DNA of 64,000 nt from Rhodoblastus sp963713695 (lineage in GTDB: Bacteria; Pseudomonadota; Alphaproteobacteria; Rhizobiales; Beijerinckiaceae), in NCBI GenBank assembly GCA_963713695.1, contig CAVQMU010000009.1, forward strand, positions 372,001 through 436,000, read 5' to 3'. Position numbers and translations under genes: made by a program. The notes beneath the pieces are model-generated. The model ran no database searches. It saw only the letters and a list, made by a program, of their open reading frames with translations, and was not told the origin of the DNA. Shown here piece by piece: positions 37,340 to 47,129 of this stretch; position 1 is the stretch's first letter; the number at the start of each line of letters is the position of its first letter.

Positions 37340-38317
37340 TTAGTAAGTGAAGTTAAATTGCACGGAGCCAGAGTAAATCATTTCGTCAGCGCTGGTTCCA
37401 TAAAAGTTGCCCCTCCCGAGGCTTAGTTGTCCCAGGGAATGAAGAATTTCGCAATTCAGGTTCACGTCGCGAAGGATCGGCGTCTGACTTTGGCGAAACG
37501 GCTCCCATAGGAAATGCGCGCCTGCGGAATAGGACTGCGCAGGCTGAGGCAAGCCACCTCGCAGGTGCAAGATTGAACTGGCGTTGACAATAGGACCAGC
37601 CGCGACGCCCCAAATGTCTTGCGCCAGAAGAACGCGGAATGAGGTCGAAAAACTGGTTTGGTCGCTGGCGCTGTAATGGCCGATCCCGATTGTGCCATAA
37701 GGATTTAGCGAAAGGTTTGAATACCCGAGCGCCCAATGGGCGCCGCCGAAAAGGCTCCCGGAAAATTGCGTACTCTCCAGGTTGCCGGCGACCGCCGGAA
37801 GAAATCCAATTGTCGCATTGACGCCGCCGAAAACGCGCAAGTCCTCCGCGCTATAATCGACAAGGCGGACAATTGCGCTGGCCTGCTGCCAAGCGGCGTT
37901 ACTGAGTCGATAGACATTGCGGTAATAGTACGGTCCAGAAAAACCGTTGGAGTAATAATTGTAAATATCACTGTAATTATTGTGCTCTGAGCTGACATTC
38001 AGCTTCAGCCAAGGAATCGGAACAATATAGGCTGTCGCCGTCGCATCGAACCAATTGTATTGTTCACTCGAAGACGATGCGTAGCCTGGGACTGAATACG
38101 TGCCATAATTCATGTTCCGCTGCTCGTGTTCCAGCGAAATCGTCCCGCCAAACGTGTTTTCACAAAAGGCGCCGATCAGCTGATTCTGGAAAAAGTCGCA
38201 GGACGCGATGGAGGGCGCCATTGGTTCGCCCTTGGCGGAGGGCAGGTCGGCGGCGAAGGCCGCGCCAGGGGCGAGCAGTGCGACCATGGCGACGACTGGC
38301 GTGGAAAAGGAACGCAT
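37340..38317 (-). CDS. Outer-membrane beta-barrel protein
   Basis: The start at 38317 has AAGGA and gives a 325-residue protein with a clean signal peptide ending AAFA before ADLPSAKGEP, the mature start often seen in rhizobial outer-membrane proteins. The rest is rich in Tyr, Asn, Ser and Gly in alternating strands, with several aromatic turns (YNYYSNGFSGPYYYRN), and ends QFNFTY, an aromatic C-terminal residue as required by the BAM machinery. Base composition is noticeably more AT-rich than nearby genes, common in surface proteins. Ligand or role unknown. It is probably co-transcribed with the SPINDLY-type gene 120 bases downstream. Confidence 0.75.
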   Translation of the reverse strand: MRSFSTPVVAMVALLAPGAAFAADLPSAKGEPMAPSIASCDFFQNQLIGAFCENTFGGTISLEHEQRNMNYGTYSVPGYASSSSEQYNWFDATATAYIVPIPWLKLNVSSEHNNYSDIYNYYSNGFSGPYYYRNVYRLSNAAWQQASAIVRLVDYSAEDLRVFGGVNATIGFLPAVAGNLESTQFSGSLFGGAHWALGYSNLSLNPYGTIGIGHYSASDQTSFSTSFRVLLAQDIWGVAAGPIVNASSILHLRGGLPQPAQSYSAGAHFLWEPFRQSQTPILRDVNLNCEILHSLGQLSLGRGNFYGTSADEMIYSGSVQFNFTY

Positions 38318-38380
38318 GAAAAATCCTTGGGTCATATAGCTTGACCTGAGTGGCGATTTTTCAGGCGCCTGTCAATTGCC

Positions 38381-38788
38381 TCAGGCAAACCGCTCCCAGA
38401 TCGCGCCGCCCCAGAGCAGAGCGCAGGCGAGCAGCGCGCAGAACACGGCGGCCGAGCCCATGTCCTTGATCGCCTTGATGACGGGATCGTCGGAAGGATT
38501 GATCCGGTCGCAGAGCTTTTCGAGACCGGTGTTCAGCAATTCCACCGCCAGGACCATCAGGAGCGCGGCGACGAGGACCGCGCGGCGAAAGAAATCGTCA
38601 GCCGCGACAAAAGACAGCGGAAGCCCGAATGCCAGCAACAAGACTTCCTGACGGAACGCGCGCTCGGAGCGGAAGGCATGGGCCAGTCCCGCCAGCGAGA
38701 AGCCGAACGCGCGGAAAATGGTGTTCGGACGGCTTTGAGCCGGGCAATCCGGCTGGAACCCCTGTTCCATTGACGCTCCAATATCCAT
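38381..38788 (-). CDS. dgkA: Diacylglycerol kinase, prokaryotic
   Basis: DgkA phosphorylates diacylglycerol at the inner membrane and recycles lipid for phospholipid synthesis. The 135-residue protein has three membrane helices and the family signatures VELLNTGLEKLCD (Glu and Asn of the active site) and IKDMGSAAV (catalytic-metal region). The length is a little longer than usual because of an N-terminal extension; ATG 38770 (MEQGFQP) is an alternative start. It is divergent from mutA across 158 bases. Confidence 0.94.
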   Translation of the reverse strand: MDIGASMEQGFQPDCPAQSRPNTIFRAFGFSLAGLAHAFRSERAFRQEVLLLAFGLPLSFVAADDFFRRAVLVAALLMVLAVELLNTGLEKLCDRINPSDDPVIKAIKDMGSAAVFCALLACALLWGGAIWERFA

Positions 38789-38946
38789 GCCGCCCGCAAA
38801 TCTCTGGTAATCGCCCGCGCCGAGCCTTGCACGAAGCTCGTTCCGAACCGGTTAACGGAAGTCATCCGTCTTCGACAAAGGACAGGTAGCCTTGCGCTGC
38901 ACAAAATGGCAAAAGGGCGCGCAAAGCATTCAGGAGACGTTTTCGC

Positions 38947-40761
38947 ATGGCTTCGACGGATCAAGCCGCCCCCTTCGCCGACAGCTTTACGCCGGCCACC
39001 GAGGAGCAGTGGCGGCAGCGCGTGGAAACAGCGCTCAAGGGCGGGTCGCTGCAAAAACTGGTCAGCAAGACCTATGACGGTTTCGACATCCAGCCGCTTT
39101 ACGCCCGCGCCGCGGGCAAGCCGCGCGCCTTCCGCGCCAAGGGCGAATGGGCGGTAACCGCCCGCGTCGACCATCCCGACGCCCTCCAGGCCAACGCCCT
39201 CGCGCTGACCGATCTCGAAAATGGCGCCAATGGCCTGAACATCGTCTTCTCCGGCTCGGTCGCTTCCTATGGTTTCGGCCTCAAGGACGCTTCCGGCCTC
39301 GCGCCGGCGCTCAAGAACGTGCATCTCGACGCCGGCCTGCGCGTCATCCTCGACCTGCCCGCGCAAGCCGACCCTTTCATCGCCGCCCTGCTCGATCTGG
39401 TCGCCGCGAACGACTACGATCCGTCAAAGCTCGACATTTCCATAGGCCTCGATCCAATCGGCGCCTCCGTCTCGCAAGGCAAAATCCTGGACTGGGCGGC
39501 GGAAGCCCCAAAATTGGCGCAGCAGGCCGCCCTCCTCTCCTCCAAAGGATTTTTGCAGGGCCTGATCGCCGCCGACGGGCGCGTCGTCCATGCCGCCGGC
39601 GGCTCGCCCGCGCAGGAGCTGGCCTTTGCGCTCGCCAGCGGCCTCGCCGCCCTGCGGGCGCTGGAAGCGGGCGGCCTCAGCCTCGAAGCCGCATCCAAAA
39701 TGATCGACTTCCGGCTCGCTGCCGACGCCGACGAATTCCTGACGCTCGCCAAATTCCGCGCGCTGCGCCGCCTCTGGGCGGGAATCGAGCGCGCCTGCGG
39801 GCTTGAGGCCCGGCCGATCCGCCTGCATGCCGAGACAGGCTGGCGCATGATGACCCGCCGCGACCCCTGGGTGAATCTGCTGCGCTCGACCGTCGCGGTC
39901 TTTTCCGCCGGTCTCGGCGGCGCGGATTCGATCTGCGTCCTGCCCTTCACGGCGGCGATCGGCCTGCCCGACGCCTTTGCGCGCCGTCTTGCCCGCAACA
40001 CTCAGCTTGTGCTGCTGGAGGAATCCAATCTCGGCAAGGTCGCCGACCCCGCGGCCGGTTCGGGCGGCATCGAGGCGCTCACTGATTCGCTGGTCGAGCG
40101 TGGCTATGCCCTGTTCCAGCAGATCGAGGCGGCCGGCGGCCTGCCAAAAATGCTGGAAACCGGCGCCTTCCAGGCCGATGTGGCGAAGATTGCCGTCGAC
40201 CGGATGAAAAACGTCGCCCGCCGCAAGGAGCCGCTGACCGGCGCCAGCGAATTCCCCGATATTCACGAAAAGCCGGTCAGCGTCTTGCTGCCCGCGCCGC
40301 CTGCGCCCGCGCTCGGCTCCAAGGCCCTGGCGCCGCATCGCGTTTCCGAGCCCTTCGAGGCGCTGCGCGACCAGGCGGAAGCGGCGCCACAGCGGCCGAC
40401 GATCTTTTTGGCCAATCTCGGCCCAGTCGCGGCTTTCACGGCGCGCGCCACCTTCGCCAAGAATTTCTTCGAGGCGGGCGGCGTCGAGGCGCTCGGCAAT
40501 GACGGCTTTGCCGACGCTGCGGCGCTGGCTGCCGCCTACAGGGACAGCGGCGCGAAACTCGCGGTGCTCTGCTCGTCGGACGCCGTTTATGCCGAACAGG
40601 GCCTCGCCGCGGCCAAGGCCCTTTCCGCAGCAGGCGGAAAACTCTACCTCGCGGGGCGTCCCGGCGAGATGGAGGCGCAATGGCGCGAGATCGGCGTGCA
40701 TGATTTCGTGCATGTCGGCAGCGATGTGCTGGCGCAATTGCGCGACGCATTGCAAGCGTGA
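38947..40761 (+). CDS. mutA: Methylmalonyl-CoA mutase small (beta) subunit
   Basis: This is the non-catalytic subunit of the adenosylcobalamin-dependent mutase that interconverts succinyl-CoA and methylmalonyl-CoA. The 604-residue protein shows the family start (RQRVETALKGG, KTYDGFDIQPLY), FSGSVASYGFGL, WRMMTRRDPWVNLLRSTVA and ESNLGKVADPAAGSGG. The cobalamin-binding DxHxxG is absent from its C-terminal domain, as expected for this subunit. GGAG lies upstream of the ATG. The catalytic partner mutB is not adjacent but lies 16 kb away on the opposite strand, at 57111. Confidence 0.95.
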   Translation: MASTDQAAPFADSFTPATEEQWRQRVETALKGGSLQKLVSKTYDGFDIQPLYARAAGKPRAFRAKGEWAVTARVDHPDALQANALALTDLENGANGLNIVFSGSVASYGFGLKDASGLAPALKNVHLDAGLRVILDLPAQADPFIAALLDLVAANDYDPSKLDISIGLDPIGASVSQGKILDWAAEAPKLAQQAALLSSKGFLQGLIAADGRVVHAAGGSPAQELAFALASGLAALRALEAGGLSLEAASKMIDFRLAADADEFLTLAKFRALRRLWAGIERACGLEARPIRLHAETGWRMMTRRDPWVNLLRSTVAVFSAGLGGADSICVLPFTAAIGLPDAFARRLARNTQLVLLEESNLGKVADPAAGSGGIEALTDSLVERGYALFQQIEAAGGLPKMLETGAFQADVAKIAVDRMKNVARRKEPLTGASEFPDIHEKPVSVLLPAPPAPALGSKALAPHRVSEPFEALRDQAEAAPQRPTIFLANLGPVAAFTARATFAKNFFEAGGVEALGNDGFADAAALAAAYRDSGAKLAVLCSSDAVYAEQGLAAAKALSAAGGKLYLAGRPGEMEAQWREIGVHDFVHVGSDVLAQLRDALQA

Positions 40762-40887
40762 GTTTTTTGCTGCATCGCAGATAAATTCATCCAATCAGGA
40801 CGTTCGGCGCTTTGCAAACCGCTTGAAGTATGCAAGCCCTGCGGAAGCAAATTCGCCGCTCTGGCGATTGGTTTAGGAGGCTTATTC

Positions 40888-41283
40888 GTGCGCGCGGTCA
40901 AAATCCTTGCCGTTCTGGCTCTTGCGGCTCTACCCAGCTCGGCTTTCGCCCAGGGGCGCCTCAAGAACCGCAACAAGAAATGCCGCAGGTCGTGTCGCAT
41001 GATGGTCACTGGCGGGTCGAACTCGTGACCACCGTCGGCAATTGCCAGAAATCGGGCCTGGCCGTGCTGACGGTCAAGAACAACAAGATCGCCGCAATCG
41101 ATGAGTTCGGGCATCGAGCCCTGGGGCTATATTGACGAAACCAATACGTTCGTCGGGCATTTCTCCAGCGGCGAAAAGGTCCTGCGCGCCAATGGAAGCG
41201 TGCTTGGGGAATTCGCCAAGGGCCCTTGGTCGTCCCAGACCGAATTCTGCGGTGGAACCTGGACTGCCCGCAAGCTTGACTGA
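40888..41283 (+). pseudogene. Small secreted protein with two compensating frameshifts
   Basis: A GTG at 40888 with AGGAGG seven bases upstream opens a signal peptide (VKILAVLALAALPSSAFAQ). The mature sequence then continues in another frame (GAPQEPQQEMPQVVSHDGHWRV, TTVGNCQKSGLAVL) and finally returns to the first frame (SSGIEPWGYIDETNTF, EFCGGTWTARKLD). One missing G in the GGGG run near 40951-40954 and one extra base near 41098-41104 would restore a single frame of about 130 residues. The two cysteines (NCQ, FCGGTW) may form a disulfide. The pattern (signal peptide, RVELVTTVGNCQ, GTWTA) fits a small secreted protein of unknown function. Each piece alone is not a credible gene. Confidence 0.6.
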
Positions 41284-41301
41284 GAAAGGCTCCGGAGGCG
41301 C

Positions 41302-42250
41302 ATGAGCGGAACATCCGAACGGGACGATCCGCTTTCCAATGACGAAGAGCCGCGTTTCGACCTGACTTTTAAAGCGCCCGCCGGCCAGGTCATGCGCGTC
41401 TCGCCGCTGGTGCGGCGTCTGGTCGCGCCCAATCCCGGTCCCTTCACCTTTACCGGCACCTGTTCCTATTTCGTCGGTGCGGGCGAAGTCGCGCTGATCG
41501 ACCCCGGCCCGGACGACCCCGATCACGTCGAGGCGCTGCTCGCAGCCGTGCCCGGCGAGCAAATCGCCAAAATCCTGGTCACCCATACCCATCGCGACCA
41601 TTCGCCCGCAGCACGCGCCATCCAGGCGGCGACGGGCGCGGAAATCATCGGTTGCGCGCCGCATTTCCCTGCCCGCGATCTCGCGCTCGGCGAGACCAAC
41701 AAGCTCGACGCCGCCAACGATCTCGACCACGCTCCCGACCGCGCGCTCGCCGACGGCGACCTGATCAAGGGGCCCGGCTACAGCCTGCGCGCCATCGCCA
41801 CGCCCGGCCATACGATGAACCACCTTTGTTTTGAGCTGGTGGAGGAGAAGGCGCTTTTCACCGGCGATCACATCATGGGCTGGTCCACGTCGATCGTCGC
41901 CCCGCCGGATGGAAACATGCGGCTCTATCTCGAACTCGCTCGAAAAACTGCGCGGCTTCGATCATGCGGTCTATTGGCCGGGCCATGGCGGCCCAGTGGC
42001 GCAGCCGCAGCGGTTTCTGCGGGCGCTTCTGCATCATCGGCGCGCACGCGAAATCTCCATCCTCGCAGCGCTGGCGCAGGGTCCGCGCGCCGTGCCGGAC
42101 ATCGTGATGGACGTCTATGTGAAACTCGACCCGCGCCTGCTGGGCGCCGCAGCGCTCTCAACCCTCGCCCACCTCGAAGACCTCTGTGCGAGAGGCCTGG
42201 CGAAAACCGAGGGCGCGCCGCAGCTTGGCGGAGTTTTTAAACGGAACTGA
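41302..42250 (+). pseudogene. Metallo-beta-lactamase fold hydrolase, one frameshift
   Basis: The N-terminal part (ATG 41302) has the metal motif THTHRDHSP (H-x-H-x-D-H, about residues 94-102), the PGHTMNHLCFEL histidine and FTGDHIMGW aspartate. It then runs into the wrong frame at LYLELARKTA. The proper continuation, NSLEKLRGFDHAVYWPGHGGPVAQP, is in the +1 frame and reaches the stop at 42250. Removing one base near 41926-41934 restores a protein of about 315 residues. The C-terminal part (LGAAALSTLAHLEDLCARGLAK) is a winged-helix-like domain typical of the LACTB2 type. Intact, it would be a cytoplasmic zinc hydrolase of unknown substrate. Confidence 0.85.
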
Positions 42251-42318
42251 CCCGCCGCGGCGTCCGAACCGCCGGACAGGCGTTGTTGGCCGCCTGCCCG
42301 CGGATACCTGAGCGCTGA

Positions 42319-42863
42319 TCACTCGCCAATTTGAGCGTAGCGGGTATTTTTCGCGTGGAGCGCGAAAGCGTCGACAATCTTGAGATTGCGGTCGACGACG
42401 CAAGTGAGCATCGCCTGGCGCACCTCATAGTGATGATGCCGGAGATAATTTACGCGAAACAGCACATTGCCGACGTAATGGCCTTTGGCGTTGACATGGT
42501 CAGGGCCAGCCGACGCCGCCTCTACCTGTTTTGCCCCGTCTTTCCTGGCTTCGCTGGCGACGACGGAGCGACAGGCGGAGACGGTGCGGTTGAGGCCATG
42601 CGCGCGCGGCAACGGATGGCCGATCGAGCGCAGCGCGACCCGGGTGCCGCGCACATAGCCAGTGCCCTTGACGTAGGCCCGGAAAATTCGCTCATGCCCA
42701 GGCCCATGTTTCGCGATCGGATTGAGCTGCCACGGCATGTGCCATGTAGGCACGGAGGTCCCAGGCGCCGCCTTGGCTTCGGCAACATTGACGGCGGCAG
42801 GTCCAGAGTCCATGGAATGAACGACATGACGCCGATGGCGAGGATTGCGAGCCGTTTCCGCAT
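42319..42863 (-). pseudogene. Hypothetical secreted protein, probable frameshift
   Basis: ATG 42863, with GGAG seven bases upstream, opens a signal-like sequence MRKRLAILAIGVMSFIP. The more protein-like continuation is in a different frame: DSGPAAVNVAEAKAAPGT, then HVNAKGHYVGNVLFRVNYL and a C-terminal NLKIVDAFALHAKNTRYAQ. One missing base near 42810-42845 would join the parts (about 180 residues). Two cysteines (SACRS, LTCVV) are present. No family is recognised; the call depends on the signal peptide and on the look of the second frame. Confidence 0.4.
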
Positions 42864-43145
42864 GTGCTTGCTCCGGTTTGCCGCTGCGCGTTCAGAGCGT
42901 TGACCCACGGAATTGATATGCAAAAAACGCTCGGCCGCAGCTCGGCAGGGTGAATTCCGCCTGCAGTGGATCCCAAGCGCCGAACGGCTCAAGATTATAA
43001 TAGTTCCTTATTTTTCAATGAGAATCAGAGCGTTGGCTTCGCCTTGCCTGAATGTGCAACGGGCGCGCTTTGGCGGCGACAGCCGGAAGCGCGATAACCC
43101 GGACTTGGCGGTATTACCGCGCGAAATTAGTCGCCGCCGGTTTCA

Positions 43146-43352
43146 TCATTTCGAATAAGCTGAAAGCCAGGCCTCAGCCTCTTCCAGCGAAAATGAAAAT
43201 TCGTGCTCGGCGACACCGGACCGCATCCGCGCGCCCTCGGCGACGTTGACGACATAGAAACGGCCATGTCCCTTTCCGTGGCCGCCCTTCTCAAGGTGAA
43301 AACCTTTGCGTTCAGCCAGTTTCTTGACCCGCTTTTCGTCCGCGTTGCTCAC
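43146..43352 (-). CDS. Hypothetical protein, 68 residues
   Basis: A GTG at 43352 with GGGAGC six bases upstream gives a charged protein: SNADEKRVKKLAERKGFHLEK, then a glycine/histidine segment (GGHGKGHGRFYVVNV) and an acidic C-terminal helix (SLEEAEAWLSAYSK). The layout resembles small RNA-binding or toxin-like beta-alpha folds, but I cannot name the family. The longer frame to 43502 lacks a ribosome site. Confidence 0.5.
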   Translation of the reverse strand: MSNADEKRVKKLAERKGFHLEKGGHGKGHGRFYVVNVAEGARMRSGVAEHEFSFSLEEAEAWLSAYSK

Positions 43353-43404
43353 GATATCGCTCCCGTTGGGCGCCGGGTTAGCCAGCGCCGGCGCATGCCT
43401 GAGA

Positions 43405-43563
43405 CTAGGCCTGATTCCGGTTCCTGACAAAGCGAGCGCGCCAGGCCCGGCCAAAATACAGAATGCGATGTCGGGTTCGTGACTCCTTGCGGTCTTTTCC
43501 ATGCAACCGCATCAAAACATGAAGCTTGAAGCAAAACTTTGTGTGATCGTAATCGTCGTGCAC
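43405..43563 (-). CDS. Possible small basic protein, 52 residues
   Basis: A frame outside the longest candidates begins with GTG at 43563, nine bases after AAAGGA, and reads HDDYDHTKFCFKLHVLM, then RLHGKDRKESRTRH and RILYFGRAWRARFVR. The mix of aromatic, basic and hydrophobic residues looks like a true protein rather than a shadow. It overlaps no other confident gene. TATATAAAGG just upstream is unusually AT-rich. The evidence is composition only. Confidence 0.3.
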   Translation of the reverse strand: MHDDYDHTKFCFKLHVLMRLHGKDRKESRTRHRILYFGRAWRARFVRNRNQA

Positions 43564-43669
43564 GTCGCGCAATCCTTTATATAATTGCGCGCTTCCACTT
43601 CGATCCAGTAGAGCGGCTCGCCGCTGATCGCCACGGCGTCCCTCGCGCGCAATGGCGACTTCGTTGCCC

Positions 43670-44518
43670 CTACTCCGAATCGTCCTTCTCTTCCAGCGCG
43701 TCGCTGAGCTTGCCTATCAGCGCCGCGCCGGCGCCGAGATCGTTGCGCAGGTAGCGGGTAGCGGCGCGCATGTCGACCGTGGTCGAGTCGGCTCCCGGCC
43801 GGATGCGGATAGTGATCGCCACGGGAAGGTTGAGCGCCGGCGAATGGGTCAGGGCGTCAATGCGCCCCTCCGGTTGCTTGTCGCCGCCAGGCAGCACTTC
43901 TTCGATGATGGTCCAGCGCAATTGCTCAACTGCGTCATGCGTCGCCTTGAACGCCTCCTGCGTCTCCATGTCCACCGTGATCGGCTTGACGTCGGAATAG
44001 GCGTCAACCTGCTCTTGCCGGCGCGATACGTCGAATTCGGGCGGCGTCCAGCCGCCGCGCGCCTTGAGCGCGGCGGCTGAGGTCGAGAATGCAGGGGAAT
44101 CGTCGAGATCGGTGGAAATATCGGCGAGCCAGGGCGGATTGCCTGCCGAATAGACCAGCCAGGCTGGATAGGGCGCAAGCAGCGTCAACAGCAGGAGCGT
44201 GGCGAGAATTGGCCGCACGCCGCGCCGCCCCCGGACCCAGATCGAAACCGCGGCCGAAGAGGCTACGATCAGCGCCGCCGCCGCAACGGCGAGCGCGAGC
44301 AGGAAGATCGTCAGGCCAATGCCGGGATCGGGAACCGGATTCGGGCGGAGGGTGACAATCGCGAAAAACTTCGCCAGCCCGCCCTTGGCGTGGGCGGCGA
44401 CAACAGCGAGCAGCGCCAGCACGAGCGCATATTGCGCCAGCTTCTTCGACCAGATCGCCAGGCGCGACACCGGTTCTTCGAAATCGAGGCGCCGCAAGGC
44501 GCTTTCGTTCACCCGCAT
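43670..44518 (-). CDS. DUF1499 family membrane protein
   Basis: The 282-residue protein has three hydrophobic segments (about residues 27-45, 68-88 and 100-122), and a C-terminal soluble domain (about 130-270) with the DUF1499 pattern: NPPWLADISTDLDDSPAF, then WTIIEEVLPGGDKQPEGRIDA and VDMRAATRYLRNDLGAGA. The DUF1499 domain occurs across bacteria and plastids, with unknown function. It is divergent from aroC across 139 bases. Confidence 0.88.
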   Translation of the reverse strand: MRVNESALRRLDFEEPVSRLAIWSKKLAQYALVLALLAVVAAHAKGGLAKFFAIVTLRPNPVPDPGIGLTIFLLALAVAAAALIVASSAAVSIWVRGRRGVRPILATLLLLTLLAPYPAWLVYSAGNPPWLADISTDLDDSPAFSTSAAALKARGGWTPPEFDVSRRQEQVDAYSDVKPITVDMETQEAFKATHDAVEQLRWTIIEEVLPGGDKQPEGRIDALTHSPALNLPVAITIRIRPGADSTTVDMRAATRYLRNDLGAGAALIGKLSDALEEKDDSE

Positions 44519-44657
44519 GATCAGCCGTTTCGTTCTTGCAGCGGCAGTGCCTCAAGCCGTACCTCGCTGCGCCGCCCGAGGCAAGCCGCTGCATATTTGG
44601 CCTTTTGCGCGTTTCATGTTTAGAAGGCTCAACATTCGCGCAAAAAAACCGGCCGCC

Positions 44658-45770
44658 ATGTCGCACAATACATTCGGACATCTTTTCCGCGTGACCACCT
44701 TTGGCGAAAGCCACGGTCCCGCCCTCGGCTGCGTGGTCGACGGCTGCCCCTCGCGCATTCCGCTCGAAGCCGCCGAAATCCAGAAATTTCTGGACCTCCG
44801 CCGCCCCGGCCAGTCGCGCTTCACGACGCAAAGGCAGGAGCCCGACGCGGTCAAAATCCTGTCCGGCGTAATGCTCGACGAGGAAACGGGCGCACAGCTG
44901 ACGACGGGAACGCCGATCGCGCTGATGATCGAAAACACCGACCAGCGTTCGAAAGATTACGGCGAGATCAAAGACGCCTATCGGCCCGGCCACGCTGATT
45001 ATGTCTATGACGCGAAATATGGCATCCGCGACTATCGCGGCGGCGGCCGGTCCTCGGCGCGCGAGACGGCGGCCCGCGTCGCCGCCGGCGCCATCGCCCG
45101 AAAGATCATTCCCGGCGTAAAAATCCGCGCGGCCATGATTCAGGTCGGCGCGCATAAAATCGATCGCTCCCACTGGGACTGGGATGAGGTGACGCGCAAT
45201 TCCCTGTTCTGCCCGGATGCGGTCGCCGCCGCGCAATGGGCTGATTATCTCGACGAGATCCGAAAACAGGGATCGTCGATCGGCGCGGTGCTGGAAGTTG
45301 TCGCCGAAGGCGCTCCCGCCGGCTGGGGCGCGCCTGTCTACGGCAAGCTCGACGCGGAGTTGGCGGCGGCGCTGATGTCGATCAACGCCGTCAAGGGCGT
45401 CGAAATCGGTGACGGTTTCGCCACGGCGGAATTGACCGGCGAGGAAAACGCCGACGAAATGCGGGCAGGAAACGATGGGCCGAGTTTTCTGGCCAATCAT
45501 GCGGGCGGCATACTCGGCGGCATTTCAACGGGACAGCCGATTGTCGCGCGTTTCGCGGTCAAGCCGACCTCGTCGATCCTGACTCCGCGCCGCACCGTGG
45601 ACCGCCTGGGCAAGGAATTGGAGCTGCGCACGAAGGGTCGACATGACCCTTGCGTCGGCGTCCGCGCGGCGCCGATCGCCGAAGCCATGGTCGCCTGTGT
45701 GCTGGCCGACCAATTTTTGCGCCATCGCGGCCAGCAGGGCGAAAGCGCAGTCTGGCCCTTCCGGGAATAA
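44658..45770 (+). CDS. aroC: Chorismate synthase
   Basis: AroC removes phosphate from 5-enolpyruvylshikimate 3-phosphate to make chorismate, using reduced FMN. The 370-residue protein begins MSHNTFGHLFRVTTFGESHGPALG (first signature, His18-like), has YRPGHADYVYDAKYGIRDYRGGGRSSARETA (second signature) and SILTPRRTVD / GRHDPCVGVRA (third). All are intact. The ATG at 44658 gives the usual start; the open frame upstream to 44199 is a shadow of the DUF1499 gene. Confidence 0.97.
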   Translation: MSHNTFGHLFRVTTFGESHGPALGCVVDGCPSRIPLEAAEIQKFLDLRRPGQSRFTTQRQEPDAVKILSGVMLDEETGAQLTTGTPIALMIENTDQRSKDYGEIKDAYRPGHADYVYDAKYGIRDYRGGGRSSARETAARVAAGAIARKIIPGVKIRAAMIQVGAHKIDRSHWDWDEVTRNSLFCPDAVAAAQWADYLDEIRKQGSSIGAVLEVVAEGAPAGWGAPVYGKLDAELAAALMSINAVKGVEIGDGFATAELTGEENADEMRAGNDGPSFLANHAGGILGGISTGQPIVARFAVKPTSSILTPRRTVDRLGKELELRTKGRHDPCVGVRAAPIAEAMVACVLADQFLRHRGQQGESAVWPFRE

Positions 45771-45856
45771 CAGCCCTTGGCAGCCGCATCGCACCTGTTT
45801 GGCGACGCGCCTGTGCGCGCTATCGCCCGCAGGGCAAAGCGAGCGTCATTTGCAAC

Positions 45857-46910
45857 TCAGGGACTGATCGCGGCAACCCGCTTGCAGACGGGTTCGACAA
45901 TGGACGCTGCGATCAGCAAGGCGACGACGCCGCCGATGATATCGGCGACGTAATGGCCGCCGAAGGCGATGGCGCCAACCACCATGGCCGCATTCACCGC
46001 CAGGCTTATCCGCGTATAGCGCGTGGAAGGACGGGAAAGTCAGCATGCCCGGCGTCGCCTTGCCGAAATCCAGGCTTGCCACCGCGTGCGCGCGCATGGC
46101 GTGCACCATTTCGGCCGGCGTCGCGGATGCGAAACTGAATATCGGAAAAGCTTTGCGATCCTCCCATTCGAGCATGCCGATGCCGGGAAGCGCGGTCGCC
46201 ATCGCAAGGCCGATGATCGACGCCAGGATCAGCACGGCAACGAGACGGTAGGATTCCGCCAACGGGCGCGTCGCCGCGAGAATGATGAGGACCAGCGGCG
46301 CCTGCGGTTTGATGGAATGGTAGAGGAGTCCGAACAAATTGAAGAAAAGCCCGTTCGAACTGACGCCGCGGACAAAGGACGCCCAGTCGAAGCCAAGCGA
46401 GCGGTCAAATTCGTGAAGAAACGGATCGACGAGCGGAAAGCGGAAGGCGTGCAGCAGGAAGGAAAGGATGTACGTCGCGGCGACCGTCGCCTGAATCATC
46501 CCGGCGCAAGCCAGCGCTGTCGACGCGCGGGGGAACCCGCCCTTTCCGGCAAGCCATGCCAGCGCGAAAAGGATCGGCGCGGCGCGCCACATCCAGAACG
46601 GAGTGGAAGCCATGAACGAAATCGGCAGGCCCGACGCCAGATTATAGATGGGAACGAGCAAGATCAGAAAGCCGGCAAGCCAATAGGCGCCTTTCCGGTA
46701 AGCGTCCGGGGTCAAGGCGCTCCCTGCGCCCGCGATGGACAAGGCGACAATTTCCGGCTCTGCCGTTGAAGGACAAATCTGGTTCAAAGTCTGCAATTCC
46801 TTACGCAAAGGCAAAAGACACTCGAAATCAGCTTTCCGGCGCAAGCAGCATATTAACCATGAATATGTGAACGATGTCCTAGCGTCATGATGTAAAATCA
46901 CGCGCCACAA
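45857..46910 (-). pseudogene. PAP2-type phosphatase / AUR1-like membrane protein, frameshift near the C-terminus
   Basis: The protein has about six membrane helices. The first active-site motif is degenerate at the expected place and TFPSFH (P-S-F-H) provides the second. Immediately afterwards the frame breaks: in the alternative frame the sequence continues TRISLAVNAAMVVGAIAFGGHYVADIIGGVVALLIAA, where GGHYVADIIGG is the third PAP2 motif, and ends at 45857. Removing one base near 46018-46026 (GCGCTATA) joins them. It may dephosphorylate membrane lipids or undecaprenyl pyrophosphate. The true start is unclear; the region before LQTLNQICPS has no good ribosome site. Confidence 0.75.
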
Positions 46911-47129
46911 TTCTGTTTAGAGTCAATTACTTTGCGTAAGCACTCGCTCGCGGAGCGTGACGCACAAGGCAAAAGGACGCCGGCGGGGCGAAATCGCGAC
47001 CTTACGGTCGATTGTTCGGCAACTCACGATTCAAACTCGTCGCCGCTTACGCCGCGCCGCTTCGTGGATCGTTCCAGCAAGGGAATGGAATTATGCGCCA
47101 AACGCCGGCTCGACCCGCGATGAAAACGA

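Noticed and set aside
46861..47129. Possible regulatory RNA or small gene between the PAP2-type and DUF1491 genes
   Set aside because: No hairpin-plus-T-run and no protein-like frame; nothing supportable was seen.
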